From NCBI GenBank assembly GCA_003290165.1, contig QNQO01000819.1:124001-188000 (forward strand): 64,000 nucleotides of DNA, in the 5' to 3' direction. Within the stretch, counting starts at the first letter, position 1. Each line of letters starts with the position of its first letter. The notes below the pieces were generated by a model, which ran no database searches, was not told where the DNA came from, and saw only the letters and a program-made list of their open reading frames with translations. Positions 23,101 through 35,191 of the stretch are shown here, piece after piece. Position numbers and translations under genes: made by a program. Origin of the DNA: Berberis thunbergii (taxonomy: Eukaryota; Streptophyta; Magnoliopsida; Ranunculales; Berberidaceae).

Positions 23101-23480
23101 CGTTTCTTTTCCCCTCCTTTTGTTGGTGGGTATCTTATTTATTGTTTTTCCAAAGAATACAGACTCGCTACAGTTTGATGAACAAATGACAATATTTCAT
23201 CAATTTATATATTTAAAAGGAAACACTGTTGCCTCATGAAATTTGACAACCTATTGTCCACCTGTAGGATATTGGTCCTGGGATACGCAAAATTGTGGTT
23301 CCAAGTTGTGATGTAGATTTATTTATTTTCATATAGTAAAATCTTCCGACACATCCATTTTCTGAGTTATACATTTCTACTTGATTTCATTTTCAGATTA
23401 ACTACTGCCACGTACTGAAACAACTTGAGCATGATCGTGGGAAGACAGGTGTGCAGTTTAGCTTCTCATCCCCTGTGTAG
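17144..23480 (+). CDS. SAM50: SAM50, mitochondrial outer-membrane beta-barrel insertase (4 exons, 523 aa)
   Basis: Core of the sorting and assembly machinery that folds beta-barrel proteins such as TOM40, VDAC and SAM50 itself into the mitochondrial outer membrane. Exons: 17144-17632, 21095-21580, 22401-22913, 23397-23480. All junctions are GT-AG and phase 0 (163+162+171+27 codons). An acidic stretch spans residues ~18-42, and a single POTRA-like domain (from [14 protein letters not shown]) ~66-155. The Omp85 barrel follows, with family hallmarks [46 protein letters not shown] and the C-terminal [15 protein letters not shown]. The frame is clean throughout. Intron 1 is 3462 bp and swollen by transposons (listed separately). 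Introns 2 (820 bp) and 3 (483 bp) show nothing special. The leader is CT-rich and no TATA is evident. The closest alternative, OEP80 of plastids, has three POTRA domains and is longer. Confidence 0.93.
18174..18496 (+). mobile_element. 5'-truncated RTE-type LINE with a perfect 15-bp target duplication
   Basis: It encodes the decayed C-end of reverse transcriptase (a [24 protein letters not shown] reading) and ends in GACGACGATGATGATGATG, the short-repeat 3' tail typical of RTE LINEs. ATAATTGAAATTAAT is found at 18159-18173 and again at 18497-18511, a perfect 15-bp target duplication. Confidence 0.85.
18690..19250 (-). other. Organelle-derived segment (probable mitochondrial insert) with group II intron 3' end
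   Basis: Composition and sequence differ from the AT-rich host. The minus strand reads like the 3' end of a plant organellar group II intron, with canonical domains 5 and 6 at 18808-18864. Limits are uncertain. Sequence 3' of domain 6 (below 18807) could be flanking exon; I could not assign the gene. Confidence 0.6.
18808..18864 (-). other. Group II intron domains 5 and 6 (relic)
   Basis: On the minus strand 18864-18831 is a 34-nt domain 5. The lower 9-bp helix is GAGCCGAAU against GUCCGGUUC with one A-C mismatch; the catalytic AGC follows the first G. There is an AC bulge, then upper helix GAGGG against CCUUC closed by a GAGA tetraloop. A 3-nt linker leads to domain 6 (18827-18808): GGG-CGGG, loop GAUAU, CCCG-A-CCC, with the expected single bulged A as branch point. 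In a nuclear intron it is a passenger, not an active intron. Confidence 0.75.
19634..20424. mobile_element. MITE-like element, ~790 bp (SAM50 intron 1)
   Basis: Terminal inverted sequences GAGCATTCACGGTA and, inverted, GAGCATACACAGTA. The flanks TAA and TAC suggest a decayed 3-bp target duplication. The termini resemble those of the 17912 element, so the two may be related. Confidence 0.5.
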
Positions 23481-25406
23481 TAGTCGCAACATAATAATTA
23501 ATGCACCTGAAGATTCACAAATGAGTCTCTCAGTTTGATCACCGTTAAGGGCTTTGAGGACCTGAAGTATTCTTCTCCATTTTTTGTGATGGATCGGGAT
23601 TGTATTGTAATCACTTATTGGGATTGATTGAGGAATCCACCAACAACATTGCAGAATACTAAAAGTGACTCGAGTCAATTTTTTGCAGTCCCTAACCACA
23701 GGTTGACTAGAGCAAGAAAATTAATACTGTTAATCCCGTACATGGCCAGCACAGCCTCACTGGCCTCTTGAAGAACAAAATATTCCAAGTTCATTTTTTT
23801 AATGTTATATTTATTGTTGACCTGACTCACGAGTGCAGAGTGCAGCGTATGATTTATGATTTTTGAGCGAGGCTAGGGAATCAGTTTCTGCAATTAAGAT
23901 GAGATGCATTATTAGAGGAGGTTTTTTTTTACAATCTCAAGATATACATAAACACTTTTATAATTCTATCATTCTTTTCAGATCATGTCGATTGCAAAAA
24001 CCTAATTTTTTTTAGTATTTTCGATAATTTTTTGTCTCTTTGTTCATTCTCCAACTCGCTTAGCTTATTTTATTGGGGCTTGCAATGCCTCGTGTTGTCT
24101 TGTCAAAACTAATATTTGTATTCTGGATATATTTATTTATTTTTCAATATTCATTTTATCTTTATAGTTCAGGATACTTTTATTTCATGGTAGTAAATGA
24201 GAAGAACTTATGGTGGGTATAGAATTCAAGGCGTGGGATTAAATCACCACAGCCTTAATCATCCAACCAGGTTATTATTGGCCTTGCAATTATTATATTG
24301 CATACTGCTGCAGACCAAATGAATCATGGCGCAGAGTGTTTTAGCAATCAGTGTGCCCAAGGTTTGAAATGTGCAACAGAGAGGTGATTCGTACAACTCT
24401 GTAAGGTAGTGCAGCCCTCTGCTAATTCAGGCATCTGAAATCGTCAAGCTTGGATTACCTCAGTTGGAGAGAACCATGTAAATCTTCAGTTTCTGTAATT
24501 CTCAATCCATCTTTACTCTTGTGTATTTTCTTTTAAAGTTTGTGTCTCATAAATCAAGGTCTAATTATTTTTACAATTGAGTATATAAAAGTTTTCTGCT
24601 TATAAACACCTCTGCTTAATATTTTCTAGTATCACGCGACCTAGCTCACATTGGTGCTCATTGTTGTCTTAAACATGAACGGAATAAATGGGTTAATATA
24701 CAGTTTCTACATTTTAGACAGGGTGATAGGAGTTAGTTCAAGGTAAATGAATGCTACAAACCAAGGGAAAAATAACATAAATCGTGCTACGCAATTGGTA
24801 ATGTTTATGGCAATTACTGTCTATACCTGATTGATTTGAATGACAAGTTGAAACTTTATCTAGAATACAGAAGGCAGTAATCATCCACATTACATATTTA
24901 AAAGTAAAATAGATTGATAATACACAAAGATGAGAGTAAAATTTTGTGTTTCAAGTGAGGGAAAATTGTGAAGGGTACAAACTTACAAGTTACAGCTTAC
25001 AACAAAACAAATAGTGAAAAGATTATAAATAAGACGAACCTTTCACATTTACAGACCTCATAACAAGCCGCAACTCTAAACATGTACACACATCTGCTGT
25101 TATTACAGTTCCATCTAAAACTGGAGCAAACTTTAACAGGCTGCAGCAGATTCTGCACTCTAAACATCGAACCAGTAGTATAAATATGGACATGCTACTC
25201 TCTTGCTTTACTTGTTTTCCATCACCTTCTACTTATCCAAATTATACTCGTCACGGATGACCACTCTGTCTAGGTCGTCTCACCATCCCCCATTCGGAGA
25301 GGTACACATGAATCAATGTGTTTTGCCTTTCACCTGTACTGAGAAAAATTCTGAGCAACAATGAAGTTGCCCACATAAAATGATATGAGCAATGCATATA
25401 TGATAG
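23481..25406. other. Convergent intergenic region between SAM50 and the ETO1-like gene
   Basis: Holds both 3' UTRs and one SINE copy at 24210-24283. No further gene is visible. Poly(A) sites cannot be placed with confidence. Confidence 0.5.
24210..24283 (-). mobile_element. SINE, family S1, copy 2 (partial)
   Basis: Reading minus: GGTTGGATGATTAAGGCTG then GTGATTTAATCCCACG and ATTCTATACCCACC, matching the 5054 copy unit by unit. The 3' A-tail is not clearly preserved. Confidence 0.65.
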
Positions 25407-28400
25407 TTACTTCATTGATCGTGGACTGGGAGATTGAATCCGCGCTTTATTATACAATTCAAGTGTGTCTGCGTGGCTAGGGTCTAGGCAGAGAGCTGCC
25501 GCAGAGTCTCGGATAGTGGAATTTGAATCATGGACAGAGTCATAAAATGCAGCTCGAAGATGAAGAAGCTGGAAATCTGGTTTAAACATTATGGCCTTTG
25601 AAAGTTCTGCGATTGCAGCTGCTTCTTTACGGTCATCCATAAGCACTGTCAAGAACCAACACCACTGGTTAGTTAGTGTTTGATCAAATTTATTCAGGTA
25701 CTCAACAACATAATTTTCTGTTAAATGAGGGACCAATTCAGAATGTAACAACAGATGACATATAGATGTGTTAGAAGGTATACAACATCATTGTTTCCGC
25801 ACAAGAAACTCATAGGAATCCGAGTCCCAAGGGGTGTGCCTCACAATCAAATTCACAGAAACGGTTTCAATTTCCATGTCTGTTTTGGTGCAATAAAGAC
25901 GCGGGTAATTCTAAAGAAGGGCCTCAAATTGGACAGGGTCTTGTTTTAATACAACATATTCTACTGATACGTCTCCTACACCTGTGGCATCTTTGAAAGC
26001 TGATCCATATCTTTCTTCATTTGGGTAGATTAAAACCGAGACGAGATTTTCTATGATTCACAATGAGAGATGGGTGCAAATTTTGCTAAACAAGATAACT
26101 TTATAATCGTCAATCAACAAAACTTTACTAAATAATTCAATAATCATCATGAAAATCTAAATCAGGATTAGGATTGAAGATTGAAAGAAGTTCTAAAAGA
26201 GAGGTGGAAATGAAGTTTACTGAGAGACTGTTTTTTGGCCAGAATTATGAAGCAACTAGAGATGGAACAAAAAGCTAGGAATTAGAGCCTTGTGATTCCT
26301 ATCTTATAAACATATGCAAGACTTTTATTCAAGAACTTTAGAGACGTCAAAACCAGGCTTAAGAGGATGGACATCTAGTAATCAGATAGGAAACACTTCC
26401 AATTAAATCAAGTTGTGCAGAACATAGTAAAAATGAAGAACCATTGAGCTTACCTGCCGCTCTGTATCTGTAAGGGTAAGTTCTTAGTGGATCTAATTTA
26501 GTTGCCATACAGAGGTCACTTCTGCATTTTGGCGCTCACTATACTCTGAACGTTTCTCATAGGCTGATGCATTGTTTCGTGCTTTCTCTATCAGTCTAGT
26601 CATCTCATCATAAGCAGCTTTTCTATTACTCTTGAGATAGAAAACACGTGCTAGTCCCTGATGTGCTCTGGTGTGCCTAATATTAAGGGCATTCATATAG
26701 CAGTCTGCCGCTTGATCCAGCTTATCACAGTCTATATAGACACTTCCTAGATTGTTTAATGCCTGCAGAACAACAAACACAAAAATCAAACAACACTGCA
26801 AGAACTTAAATAGGATGCTTTCTTGTTGACAGACGGATAATATTTACCTGTCCTTTCCGAAGACCATCAGAAGGACATCTAAGAGCTTGCTCCAGAAGTT
26901 GGGCGACGTAAGTTGAAGACACAGAGTCCAGGTTTGTGTCTGCTACATATGCTTTGAGAAAAAATGCTTCAAATGATCTCTGAATGGAGATAGACTCCTC
27001 GGCCTTAGCCAATGCCTCTTCACGGTGACCAGTGTCATACAAAATCCATCCTTCGTAGACAAGCCTTTCATGCTCAGACCTAGAGTGATTTCGAGCCACT
27101 CGCAAACTGCGCATTGCAGCCTTTTGACAATTCAACCTATATTTGGCAATTGAAAATGGATTAAAATGTTGAACAAATAAATTACTAGTAGAAAGTTCAA
27201 ATTTAAAAATAAAACACACTTCCTATTATAAACTTCCCTTACTTCATAAGAGAAAACTTTATCGTTTTTAAGTTCTAAATATAGAAAATCATCAGTGCTA
27301 CGCTAAATAGATTGAGAGAAAAACAGGAAGAAGAAAAAAAACAACGTTAACAAATATATACCCTCTATTATGGGAGAAAAACTAAGTAAAAGTTTAAGAA
27401 TGAACTAAATCCCAAACCCCTGTTTTAGTCAAGGAAGAAATATTAATGTTAAGAGAAAGATTATCAATATTCAAAATCCCATTCTTCTTATATCAGAAAA
27501 AATGTCTACAGTTGTCAAAGTAAGAAATCCAAGTTTATATGGCTACAAAAGTGGCTGATATTTGATACACATCGTGAACAAGCCAAAGCAAACAAAACAC
27601 TTGTAAAAATGGCATAAATAGAGACAAGTGTCAAAGTTGTAGAAGATCCACATCCAATGACTAGAACAATGTGAGTTTGAACACAGTAAGCATAAATCTA
27701 GCTACAAAGGCTTCAAATTTCTTCACCAACATTGATAAACAATAACTCTGAAAACATAATTTTGATATAACGCCATGTTTAAACCAACTTTCACATAACT
27801 CCTAGAACGAACATAAAAAGCTTCTAAATGAATTAAATTTCCACGATGTTTACATGACTCTAAAGAAGTAAAAAAAAAAATTCAAAGCAATTAGAGAACT
27901 ATGTATCAGTTGTTACTACTTACCGTAAGAGGAGGAGAGATTGTCGAAATCGGAGAAGACTCCTACCCGGGTCATTTGCCAACATTTGGTGTACAACTGC
28001 CAGGGAGCCAATATCATCAACAGATGACCACCTGTCGTAGAGTTGCATCCAGCAGTCAGCCTGACTCCACTGCTGAACGTTCCTGCAAAGGAGTTCAACT
28101 AAGTAGTCTCCATGCACTTTACCATGAAACAACATGTAATTTGGATCCAAAGTCAGCAATGCCCGGACATCTCTTAGAGCTCCTTCATAATCCTCAAGGA
28201 GCATTGAAAACCAAGCACGTAACTCGAGGCAATCTGGAGAGACCTTGAACCCGAGAATCTTGTTAATCTCTGAGACAGCTGCTCCAATCTTACTATCATC
28301 CACCATTGCCACAGCTCTGTATTTGTATGGAAATGTAAGAGCGGGATCCAATTCCGTGGCAGATTGTAAATCCGTCATTTTCTCTTTTCCATTAGCGTAC

Positions 28401-29934
28401 AACGACCTCTCTTGGTACATCCACCCTAATGGTCTACACTCTGAAATGAGAGAATTCATCAGCTTATATGCCAAGTACTTGTGACCTCGCTTGTACTTAG
28501 ACCTCGCAACACCTACCAAAGAATAAACATGCCCTTCTTGCGCCGCAGCCTCAAAGAATTGATGGGCATCCTTGTACTCTTTCCTCTCAAGCATCACACA
28601 ACCTAATTGATGCAAAGCCAATTGCTTCTGCCACGAATGTTCAGCACATTCACCCAACCTTTCCAACAACATCACAGTAGTATTCGACTTGATATCCTCC
28701 TCCATAGCAACCTGACTAAGGAAATAATACAATAAGAACGACGAATGTCCAGCACTCCACAATCTTGCCCTGGCCTCCGGTTCAGAAAAGAACTTCATAA
28801 TATCAGAATTATGCAAAGACCCAGGCAAATCTCTAAGAAACACCTGCAAACACGCTGCGGTCAATAGATTCGCAGAATTATCCAATCCATACTCAATCAG
28901 CATGAAAGCATCATCTAAATTGCAAACTAACGAAGTCAGATATGCATCGCAAGCATTCTTCATCTCTTCACAGACATACTTGTCCGCGAAAAATAAGACT
29001 TCCAATACAATTTCCGGCTCTAATGAATCTAATTTCTTCTTCCTACTAAACATCTCGACTGCTCTCATTCCCTTAACCGTAATATGATTGTGAGAAAAAT
29101 TAATTATCTCTTTCTTGTCTCCGTATATCCTCCAAACAACATCATCATCAATGGTCTCGATAGAGAAGCTATATTGTATCGGACACATTTGATCTCATCA
29201 TCTCCAATCACAAATGTTAAATCATAATCATCAGCTGTCGAACATTCCTCTTCTTCTTGTTCTACCACTTCTACATTTGTATCATCTCCGCCATCAGGCG
29301 AAGAAGAAGAAGAAGAAGAAGATTGGAGACGACACGGACAAGGATCATAAATTGACTCTGGTGCATAACCAGGTATTAAACTAGATACAGGACATTCAAG
29401 AACCCGACCACAACAGCATTCCATGGCAGAAGATCCATCAAGCTCGTCTTCTCTCCGTTCAAATTTAAGCCAAGCAGACAACACAACCTTAGAATGCGCA
29501 TCAATGGCGTATTGCCTAGCGTAACGGAGGCTCCTTCTTAGGAGTTTCGGATCCGATAATCCATGAAACATTGAGTATTGTTCAAGATGAATCATGGATT
29601 TCTCCGATTGAGGTGAATCTTCTAAACGCTTATACACATCCGCTAGGGTTTGAACTAAATCTAGCGATTTCAGGTAAGGATCAATTTGAGGCTCTATTAG
29701 ATCTATAACAGGTAGACCGTACGGTAAGAGGAGGTCACCGAGTGAGTTACATTGGATAGATTTGGATCTGAGCGAGTTGGCTCGGTAAGGATCAGGGATT
29801 AGAATCTTCTCCTCTCCTGCACATACTGTAACAGACGGATGTGGTGGACCTGTGTTTACAGCAAAAAACTGTGCTCCTTTGCATCCGTCCACGATCTTCA
29901 AGCTCCGAATCGCCGTGAATATATTGTGCTGCAT
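25407..29934 (-). CDS. EOL1: ETO1-like protein (BTB-TPR), 4 exons, two single-base frameshifts
   Basis: ETO1/EOL proteins are BTB-TPR adaptors of CUL3 ubiquitin ligases that bind type-2 ACC synthases and limit ethylene production. Exons: 29934-27924, 27136-26848, 26762-26454, 25645-25407, all GT-AG. The start MQHNIFTAIRSLKIVDGCKG is EOL1-like. A Ser tract lies before the BTB domain (~residues 233-345), with TPR blocks after it, e.g. SDGLRKGQALNNLGSVYIDC across the exon 2/3 junction and MDDRKEAAAIAELSKAI in exon 4. Two frames break: near 29105-29112 (after GGYTETRK) and at 26520-26521 (before SDLCMATKLDP). One added base at each restores homology and makes exon lengths 2012 and 310, exactly matching the observed splice phases, giving ~949 aa. 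I take it as a functional gene with consensus errors. EOL1 versus EOL2/ETO1 is judged from the N-terminus only. Confidence 0.9.
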
Positions 29935-29966
29935 TTTTTCTTCTTCTTCTTCTTCTTTCTCTTCTT
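29929..29966 (-). repeat. GAA/GA microsatellite in the ETO1-like 5' UTR
   Basis: A (TTC)n run on the plus strand ends at the start codon; read minus it is a GAA-rich leader directly before the ATG at 29934. Confidence 0.7.
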
Positions 29967-30435
29967 GAATTCAATTCAAACTGATTAACTCAACCAACAA
30001 ACAATCAAACTATGAAGAAGAAGAAATGGAGAAACAGAGAAAATTCAATAAATCTAGAGAAATTTTGAAATTCTACAGTGTATCAACAACAACAACAAGA
30101 AACAAGACGATGGCCATGCAAGAAAATGAAACTAATTTTAAATTAGTTTTTTTATTTTGCAGCAAACAAGTTGGAAGTGGAACAAGTGGTGATAAGAAGA
30201 TATGGAAGGGGACAAATTATTCTCTCTTCTTTCTTTCTTTCTAGCTAATTTTTTTTTGAATCTATACTCTCTCTACAATTAATTTATTGTTTTCTTTCTT
30301 TGATTTGTTTTTGTTGTATTGGTTTCTTTTTTTTTCTGGTTTTCTGCGTGTTCGAAGAGAGTGGTTCTGCGTGGAAGTCGGCCTGACTTGTAATAGTAAT
30401 AATCAGAGCAATTTTGACGGGGGCGGACCGTGTTC

Positions 30436-30441
30436 CACGTG
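30436..30441. promoter_or_regulatory. G-box CACGTG upstream of the ETO1-like gene
   Basis: TTCCACGTGTTC sits ~500 bp upstream of the start codon. G-boxes bind bHLH/bZIP factors; a regulatory role here is inferred from position only. Confidence 0.4.
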
Positions 30442-30884
30442 TTCTTGAACATTAACGAATATTAATGAGAGTTGTTATCTCTGTTAAGTTATTAATGGTC
30501 GAAATTATTTGGAAACCAGTTTTTTTTTTTTTTTTTTTTTGCCAAGTAGGTTGATGTGGTGTGGCATGATTTGGAAGGATGCTTCTATCGAGGATTTCGT
30601 TGTTTTAACTTTGAAAATACTTGGAAACCATTAATGAGATTTGTCAGGGAATCAGATTTTTGCAATCATGTGATTTTGCATATCATGAAAAGGCTTACTC
30701 GTATCTCCAAGATTTTATTATTGTCCCACATCAAATCATGTGCGTTATGCAGATTGTAAAAACCTAGTTTTCAAGTATTTTCGACTTGGAGAAAAATAAT
30801 GACTTTTATTAAATAAATGAACGATGAGTTAATCAATTGGTATTTTTGGCCAACGACCACTAAATGGTTAGTAGATAGTAGGGC

Positions 30885-31305
30885 TGAAAATCGAATTGAC
30901 GGTTCGGTTTTTCACTTAAATCGTGAATCGAACTGACTTAGATTGGTTTTAAAATTTTCAAATTAAAATCGAACCGACCATTAACAAAATCGAATTGATT
31001 CTAATTTATGCAAACCGTAACTGAATCGAACCGACTAAAATCGAAATAAAATCAAATCGATCGACTATTTTAAACATATTGTATTATTTATATATAAATA
31101 TATATTATTTATTATATATATTCATTCGGTTCGATTTGATCGGTTAAAATCACATAAAAATCGAAAATTGAACCGACCACTTCGGTTTTGAATTTTTTTA
31201 AACCGAAATCGATTCGAACTGAATTTAAATCGCTCGATTAGATTTAAATTCGGTTCGGATCGATTTAATCTGTTTGATCGATTTTTTGTTCAACCATAAT
31301 AGATA
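30885..31305. repeat. AT-rich inverted-repeat element, family R2 (CGGTTCGG), copy 1
   Basis: Starts AGGGCTGAAAATCGAATTG; many CGGTTCGGTTT / AACCGAACC motifs face each other across a TATATAAATATATATT centre. Flanking TAGATAGT and TAGATAGA suggest an 8-bp target duplication. Other copies: 36955-37250 and 41188-41560. Confidence 0.65.
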
Positions 31306-31334
31306 GATTAAAGTTTATTTTATTACATTAAGAG

Positions 31335-31460
31335 TTTGTCTTAATAGTCGAGCTTTAAAATCATTTTTTAATCAAGCTTGAGGTGTTTTTACATTTTTAT
31401 CTATTTTCTTTAAAAAACAATCACAACCATATTACAAATGGAAGCGTTAAAGTTCAAAAT
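31335..31460 (-). repeat. MITE family R3, inverted partial copy
   Basis: Contains the inverse of the AAAGATAATGAGTAAAAGTG-type core found at 48064-48475 and 58040-58205. Confidence 0.45.
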
Positions 31461-31852
31461 TCCATTATAAAGCCTGACCAAAAATTGGGGTGCATTAATA
31501 GCATTCTTGAATCATGATAGACATAAAAAAATGTGATGATATGTCGGTGTCAATCAACACATATTATAAGGAGAGTCTATCTATAAAGTCCAAATAACCA
31601 GTAACGTGCCACGTTGGATGTTGGGTCTGACGCATTAGATGCGTACTCCATATTTTCCATACCAAAACTCGATATCTCCTAGATTACATGACACAAGGGA
31701 AATATGTGGTCTCCCGTTGTTCACATTACAGTACACATTTATGTACATTTTATTTTGATGCACCTTTTCTCGCTTTCCCTATTTAAAGTTAAAGTTGCAG
31801 GGAGAGAGACCCACTGCACGTACAAAATCAAGTTCCCAAAAACTTCAAAATT

Positions 31853-32005
31853 TCTAATTGTCGAGGGAAGCAGAGAGGAAAACAGTGAGGGATCCCACAT
31901 GGGGTAGGGGGAGTCGTCCATTTCTTTTGGTATGCGTTTTTTAATTTTTAACACACGCATTCCCTTCCCCCTATGGAGTCTCTCATTGTTTTCCTCGACA
32001 ATTAG
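31853..32005. repeat. Foldback MITE, family R4 (GTCGAGG), copy 1
   Basis: CTAATTGTCGAGGGAA at the left faces TTTTCCTCGACAATTAG at the right. The interior is imperfectly palindromic. Related copies: 41562-41708, 48813-48967, 55918-56089 and a half copy at 54520-54540. Confidence 0.7.
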
Positions 32006-32940
32006 ACGAGTTCCAAAAACTTAAGTTACATTTAGGGTCTATAACAGCTCAATCGGTTCTGATACTAAATTGTTTAAATATTAATTAAAATTCTCACATT
32101 TTAATCGATTTAGGTCGTGTGCTGTCATGACTGTTACAAAATGCTTATCCCACACAAATTCGACTTCAAAATTTTCATATCTTCTAAACTATCCATGCAT
32201 GTGACTCATATGTGGTGTGCAAATTAGATTAACACCCCCACGTTTACAATTAGATAATGAACTTTCATACTCAAACATCAGTTCCTCCCATTGCTTGTCA
32301 TCAGCTCTTTCCATCAGTTGCTGATGTCAATGGTGTCTTATGCCATGGCCAAACATCTCCATAAAACCCCGCTTCCATCTTCTCAAATCAATAAAACAAC
32401 ACCAACACCAACACAAACACCGCATCAATCACTTCTTTCCCTGCTTCGAGTCACGTACCTCCCTATTTCCATAGTTTGTCAGTATCCTCACGGCCTGAAA
32501 TTTAGTTTGATTGTAAATCAAATTGATTCAATTAGGAATGGTTTCAACCCAGTCTCCATCCACGATCAATCATTCAACCCAAGGGGGGGATAAGATAGAC
32601 GGTTCAAATGTGAGTGATTCAGCTTGAGGCCACGAGGACTTCAGTACGTGTGAGTCGCATGGGGTGGGTAAGTCAGGAAATACGAAAAATTATATGGTGC
32701 ATGTGCATGAGGCAACAGTAAAAGCGACACGAAATACACTAACTAAAATGAGGTGATCCACTAGTATTTGAATAATTTGGTGTCAGATAGTAATTGATCT
32801 ATTATAGTGGGTGGAGGGGTCATACTAAATAACCCTTACATTTACACTTGTTTTTCTTTTGTCCTTTTTATTTATTTCCATTAATCAGGATTATAAATGC
32901 AACTAATTATTTAATGCAATAGTAGTTTTTTTTTTTTTGG
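32006..32940. other. Intergenic DNA
   Basis: No gene supported. The open frame at 32291-32593 lacks an ATG start and any recognisable domain. Confidence 0.4.
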
Positions 32941-32982
32941 AAATTGAGCTGGGTTAAAGCGAACTCCAAACCGCGAACAATG

Positions 32983-33013
32983 ATAGAAGATTACATCAAA
33001 ACTCCGCAATTAA
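32983..33013 (+). pseudogene. Partial 5S rRNA fragment fused upstream of the 5S copy
   Basis: TACATCAAAACTCCGCAATT followed by AAGC mimics the internal 5S stretch CCCATCAGAACTCCGCAGTT-AAGC. It joins the next copy at a shared GCG. Confidence 0.6.
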
Positions 33014-33128
33014 GCGATCATATCAGCACTAATGCACCGGATCCCATCAGAACTCCGCAGTTAAGCGTGCTTGGGTGAGAGTAGTACTAGGATGGGTGAC
33101 CTCCTGGGAAGTCCTCGTGTTGCACCCC
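33014..33128 (+). rRNA. 5S rRNA, orphan copy lacking its first ~4 bases
   Basis: From GCGATCATATCAGCACTAAT through CACCGGATCCCATCAG to the final GTTGCACCC it matches the plant 5S consensus, with about two substitutions seen (ATAC to ATAT; GGGCGAG to GGGTGAG). The internal promoter (A box AAGCGTGCTTGGG, C box region GGATGGGTGACCTCCTGGG) is nearly intact. The first GGGT is replaced by the fused fragment, no T-run terminator follows within 20 bases, and no tandem array is present. It is probably a transposed, silent copy. Confidence 0.88.
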
Positions 33129-33129
33129 T

Positions 33130-35191
33130 CACCCTTGAAAGAATGCAATAGTAGTTCATATATATAGAGTGGCAAACTGGCAATCTATAAGTTTCAATTC
33201 GGTTCTAATTAGTGCAAAATCCATTTATTCTTGACTGTTTCACCTTCGAATTCCCAGATAGCTACTACTAAATTTTCTCCCCGGTGCACTATTTATTGTG
33301 GTCGCAACCCCTGGATAAATTTGACGGCGACAATATTTACCTTGCCCAATTTTGATTTTATGTATAAAGTCTAAGCATAATAATATCAATTCTCCTCCAT
33401 AATAGAAGCCAACTCTACGCCTCTCCATTCCAATACTCCCGTGTTAAATCCCCTCTCCAGACACTAATCAATGCTCTCTCTCAAGTTGCGTAAAGAGGTT
33501 CATAGTTCTTTGAGCATCACCATTTACAATTTCTTCTCTTGATAATTATTAATTTTTATTATCATTTAGGTTTTATAAGATGTGCTAGCATGCGAAGAAC
33601 TTAAGTATGTCTGAAATCGTAGCATTGAAATTTATTTGCAAGATGCAGAGGTTATATTCATTGCCGCAGACTAAACAAATTAAGATTCTTAGCGAAAGGA
33701 GCATAAACAGATGAAATAAACCCAGGCATCAGAGGGGAACTTTGTAGATCTAGCTGATTAAAATACAATCGATGAAAAAATATGTTCACTTCATTTACCC
33801 ACCTTAATCATCCTAACTGATTGAATACTTTTAAATATGTGAACGTGGTTGATTCACATTCAATTGAATGAATTCAATATCATTATCAGCTTGAAGGATA
33901 TAAAATCCAGAAAAAAAAAATGGGGTCACATTCTGCATTATTCGATCAAATCCAAACAAATTGACAAGCATTCAATATTTTTTGGAGTATACTGAAATCA
34001 GAAGTTATTACCATGCGAGGGGAAGACCTGTGTTGCATATTGTCAGATGAACTCGAGATCCTTGCATTTGACGTGAGGTTTGGGACCTACTGTAATTCGC
34101 GGTGGAATTTCCCCACCTTTTAACTGTTCACTGTTTTCCTATTAATCAAACCGAGCCTCAGAATTGAAATACTAGATGGAAAGACATTGGATAAGCAGAA
34201 GAAATTTGAGGTTGGACCAAAATGTTGGGAATGCTCATGTTCCATAATTTTCATTGAAGCGACAGAAGTAGACTCTCTTTAATCCACAATCAGTAACATC
34301 ACTTTCATGGTGTGTATATTCAAAGCTAACAGTATCATGGGCTGTTTGAAATACAAGATGAACTTAATGAAGGCCATATATACATACATCACTAACATAC
34401 AAATTCGTAAACATGTAATGAACCTTAATCGCATGCACATGCATTAGTTTGTATAATTGAAGTCAATGGGTGGAGTGGATTACCTCATTGATGATGACAA
34501 AGTCGAAGTATTCTGCTGATTGATCTGATCACAAGAAAAGAAGATTAAGATAATAACAAATATCAATCAAAGCATGCATGAATCATCAATACTGTCGTAT
34601 CTGGATCAGGACTTGTGACAGCCAACTGTATCAGTGACACACATGCCATTTAATTTACCAATCGTTGAGACACTTGACCATGCTTCGTACTAGTTACATA
34701 AACCTTTGGGTAAACAATGGATGAAGACGGACACGCGAAAACATTAAAATCAAAAGAATATAGAGCCACTATCCCACTATCTTCACAGGCAAAATGAAGA
34801 TAGTGGAGGTTGGCTAATTTTTCCGGGTTCATTCGAACTGCAAAGCACTAGTACAAACAATAGAGCTCCTTCAGTTGAGTTACAAGCACAAAAAGAATAA
34901 AATTAAACAACATAACTCCTCAAACCACTGTCTTGTGAAATTTGTACTCTGCTTCATTGTACAACAATGAAAATGGCCACATATGTCATATAACGAGTTA
35001 TTTTTGCACAAAATTATACTTATTTTTGACTCATCTATTCAAGGAAAAGAAAGTAATGAGTACCTCCTAGGCTCCTGGCATCCGAAGCTCCTTTAAGAAT
35101 AATGAATCATGTATTTGGACGGAAACCTGCTAATGTGCACGTTAAGCACCAAGTCACCAACTGCTAGGAATGCACGCTTCGTAGAAACATT
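33130..35191. other. Intergenic DNA
   Basis: I see no gene, RNA gene or clear repeat here. Confidence 0.4.

Noticed and set aside
27901..28484. Plus-strand frames opposite the ETO1-like exon 1
   Set aside because: Antisense shadows of a conserved coding exon, with no start or splice support.
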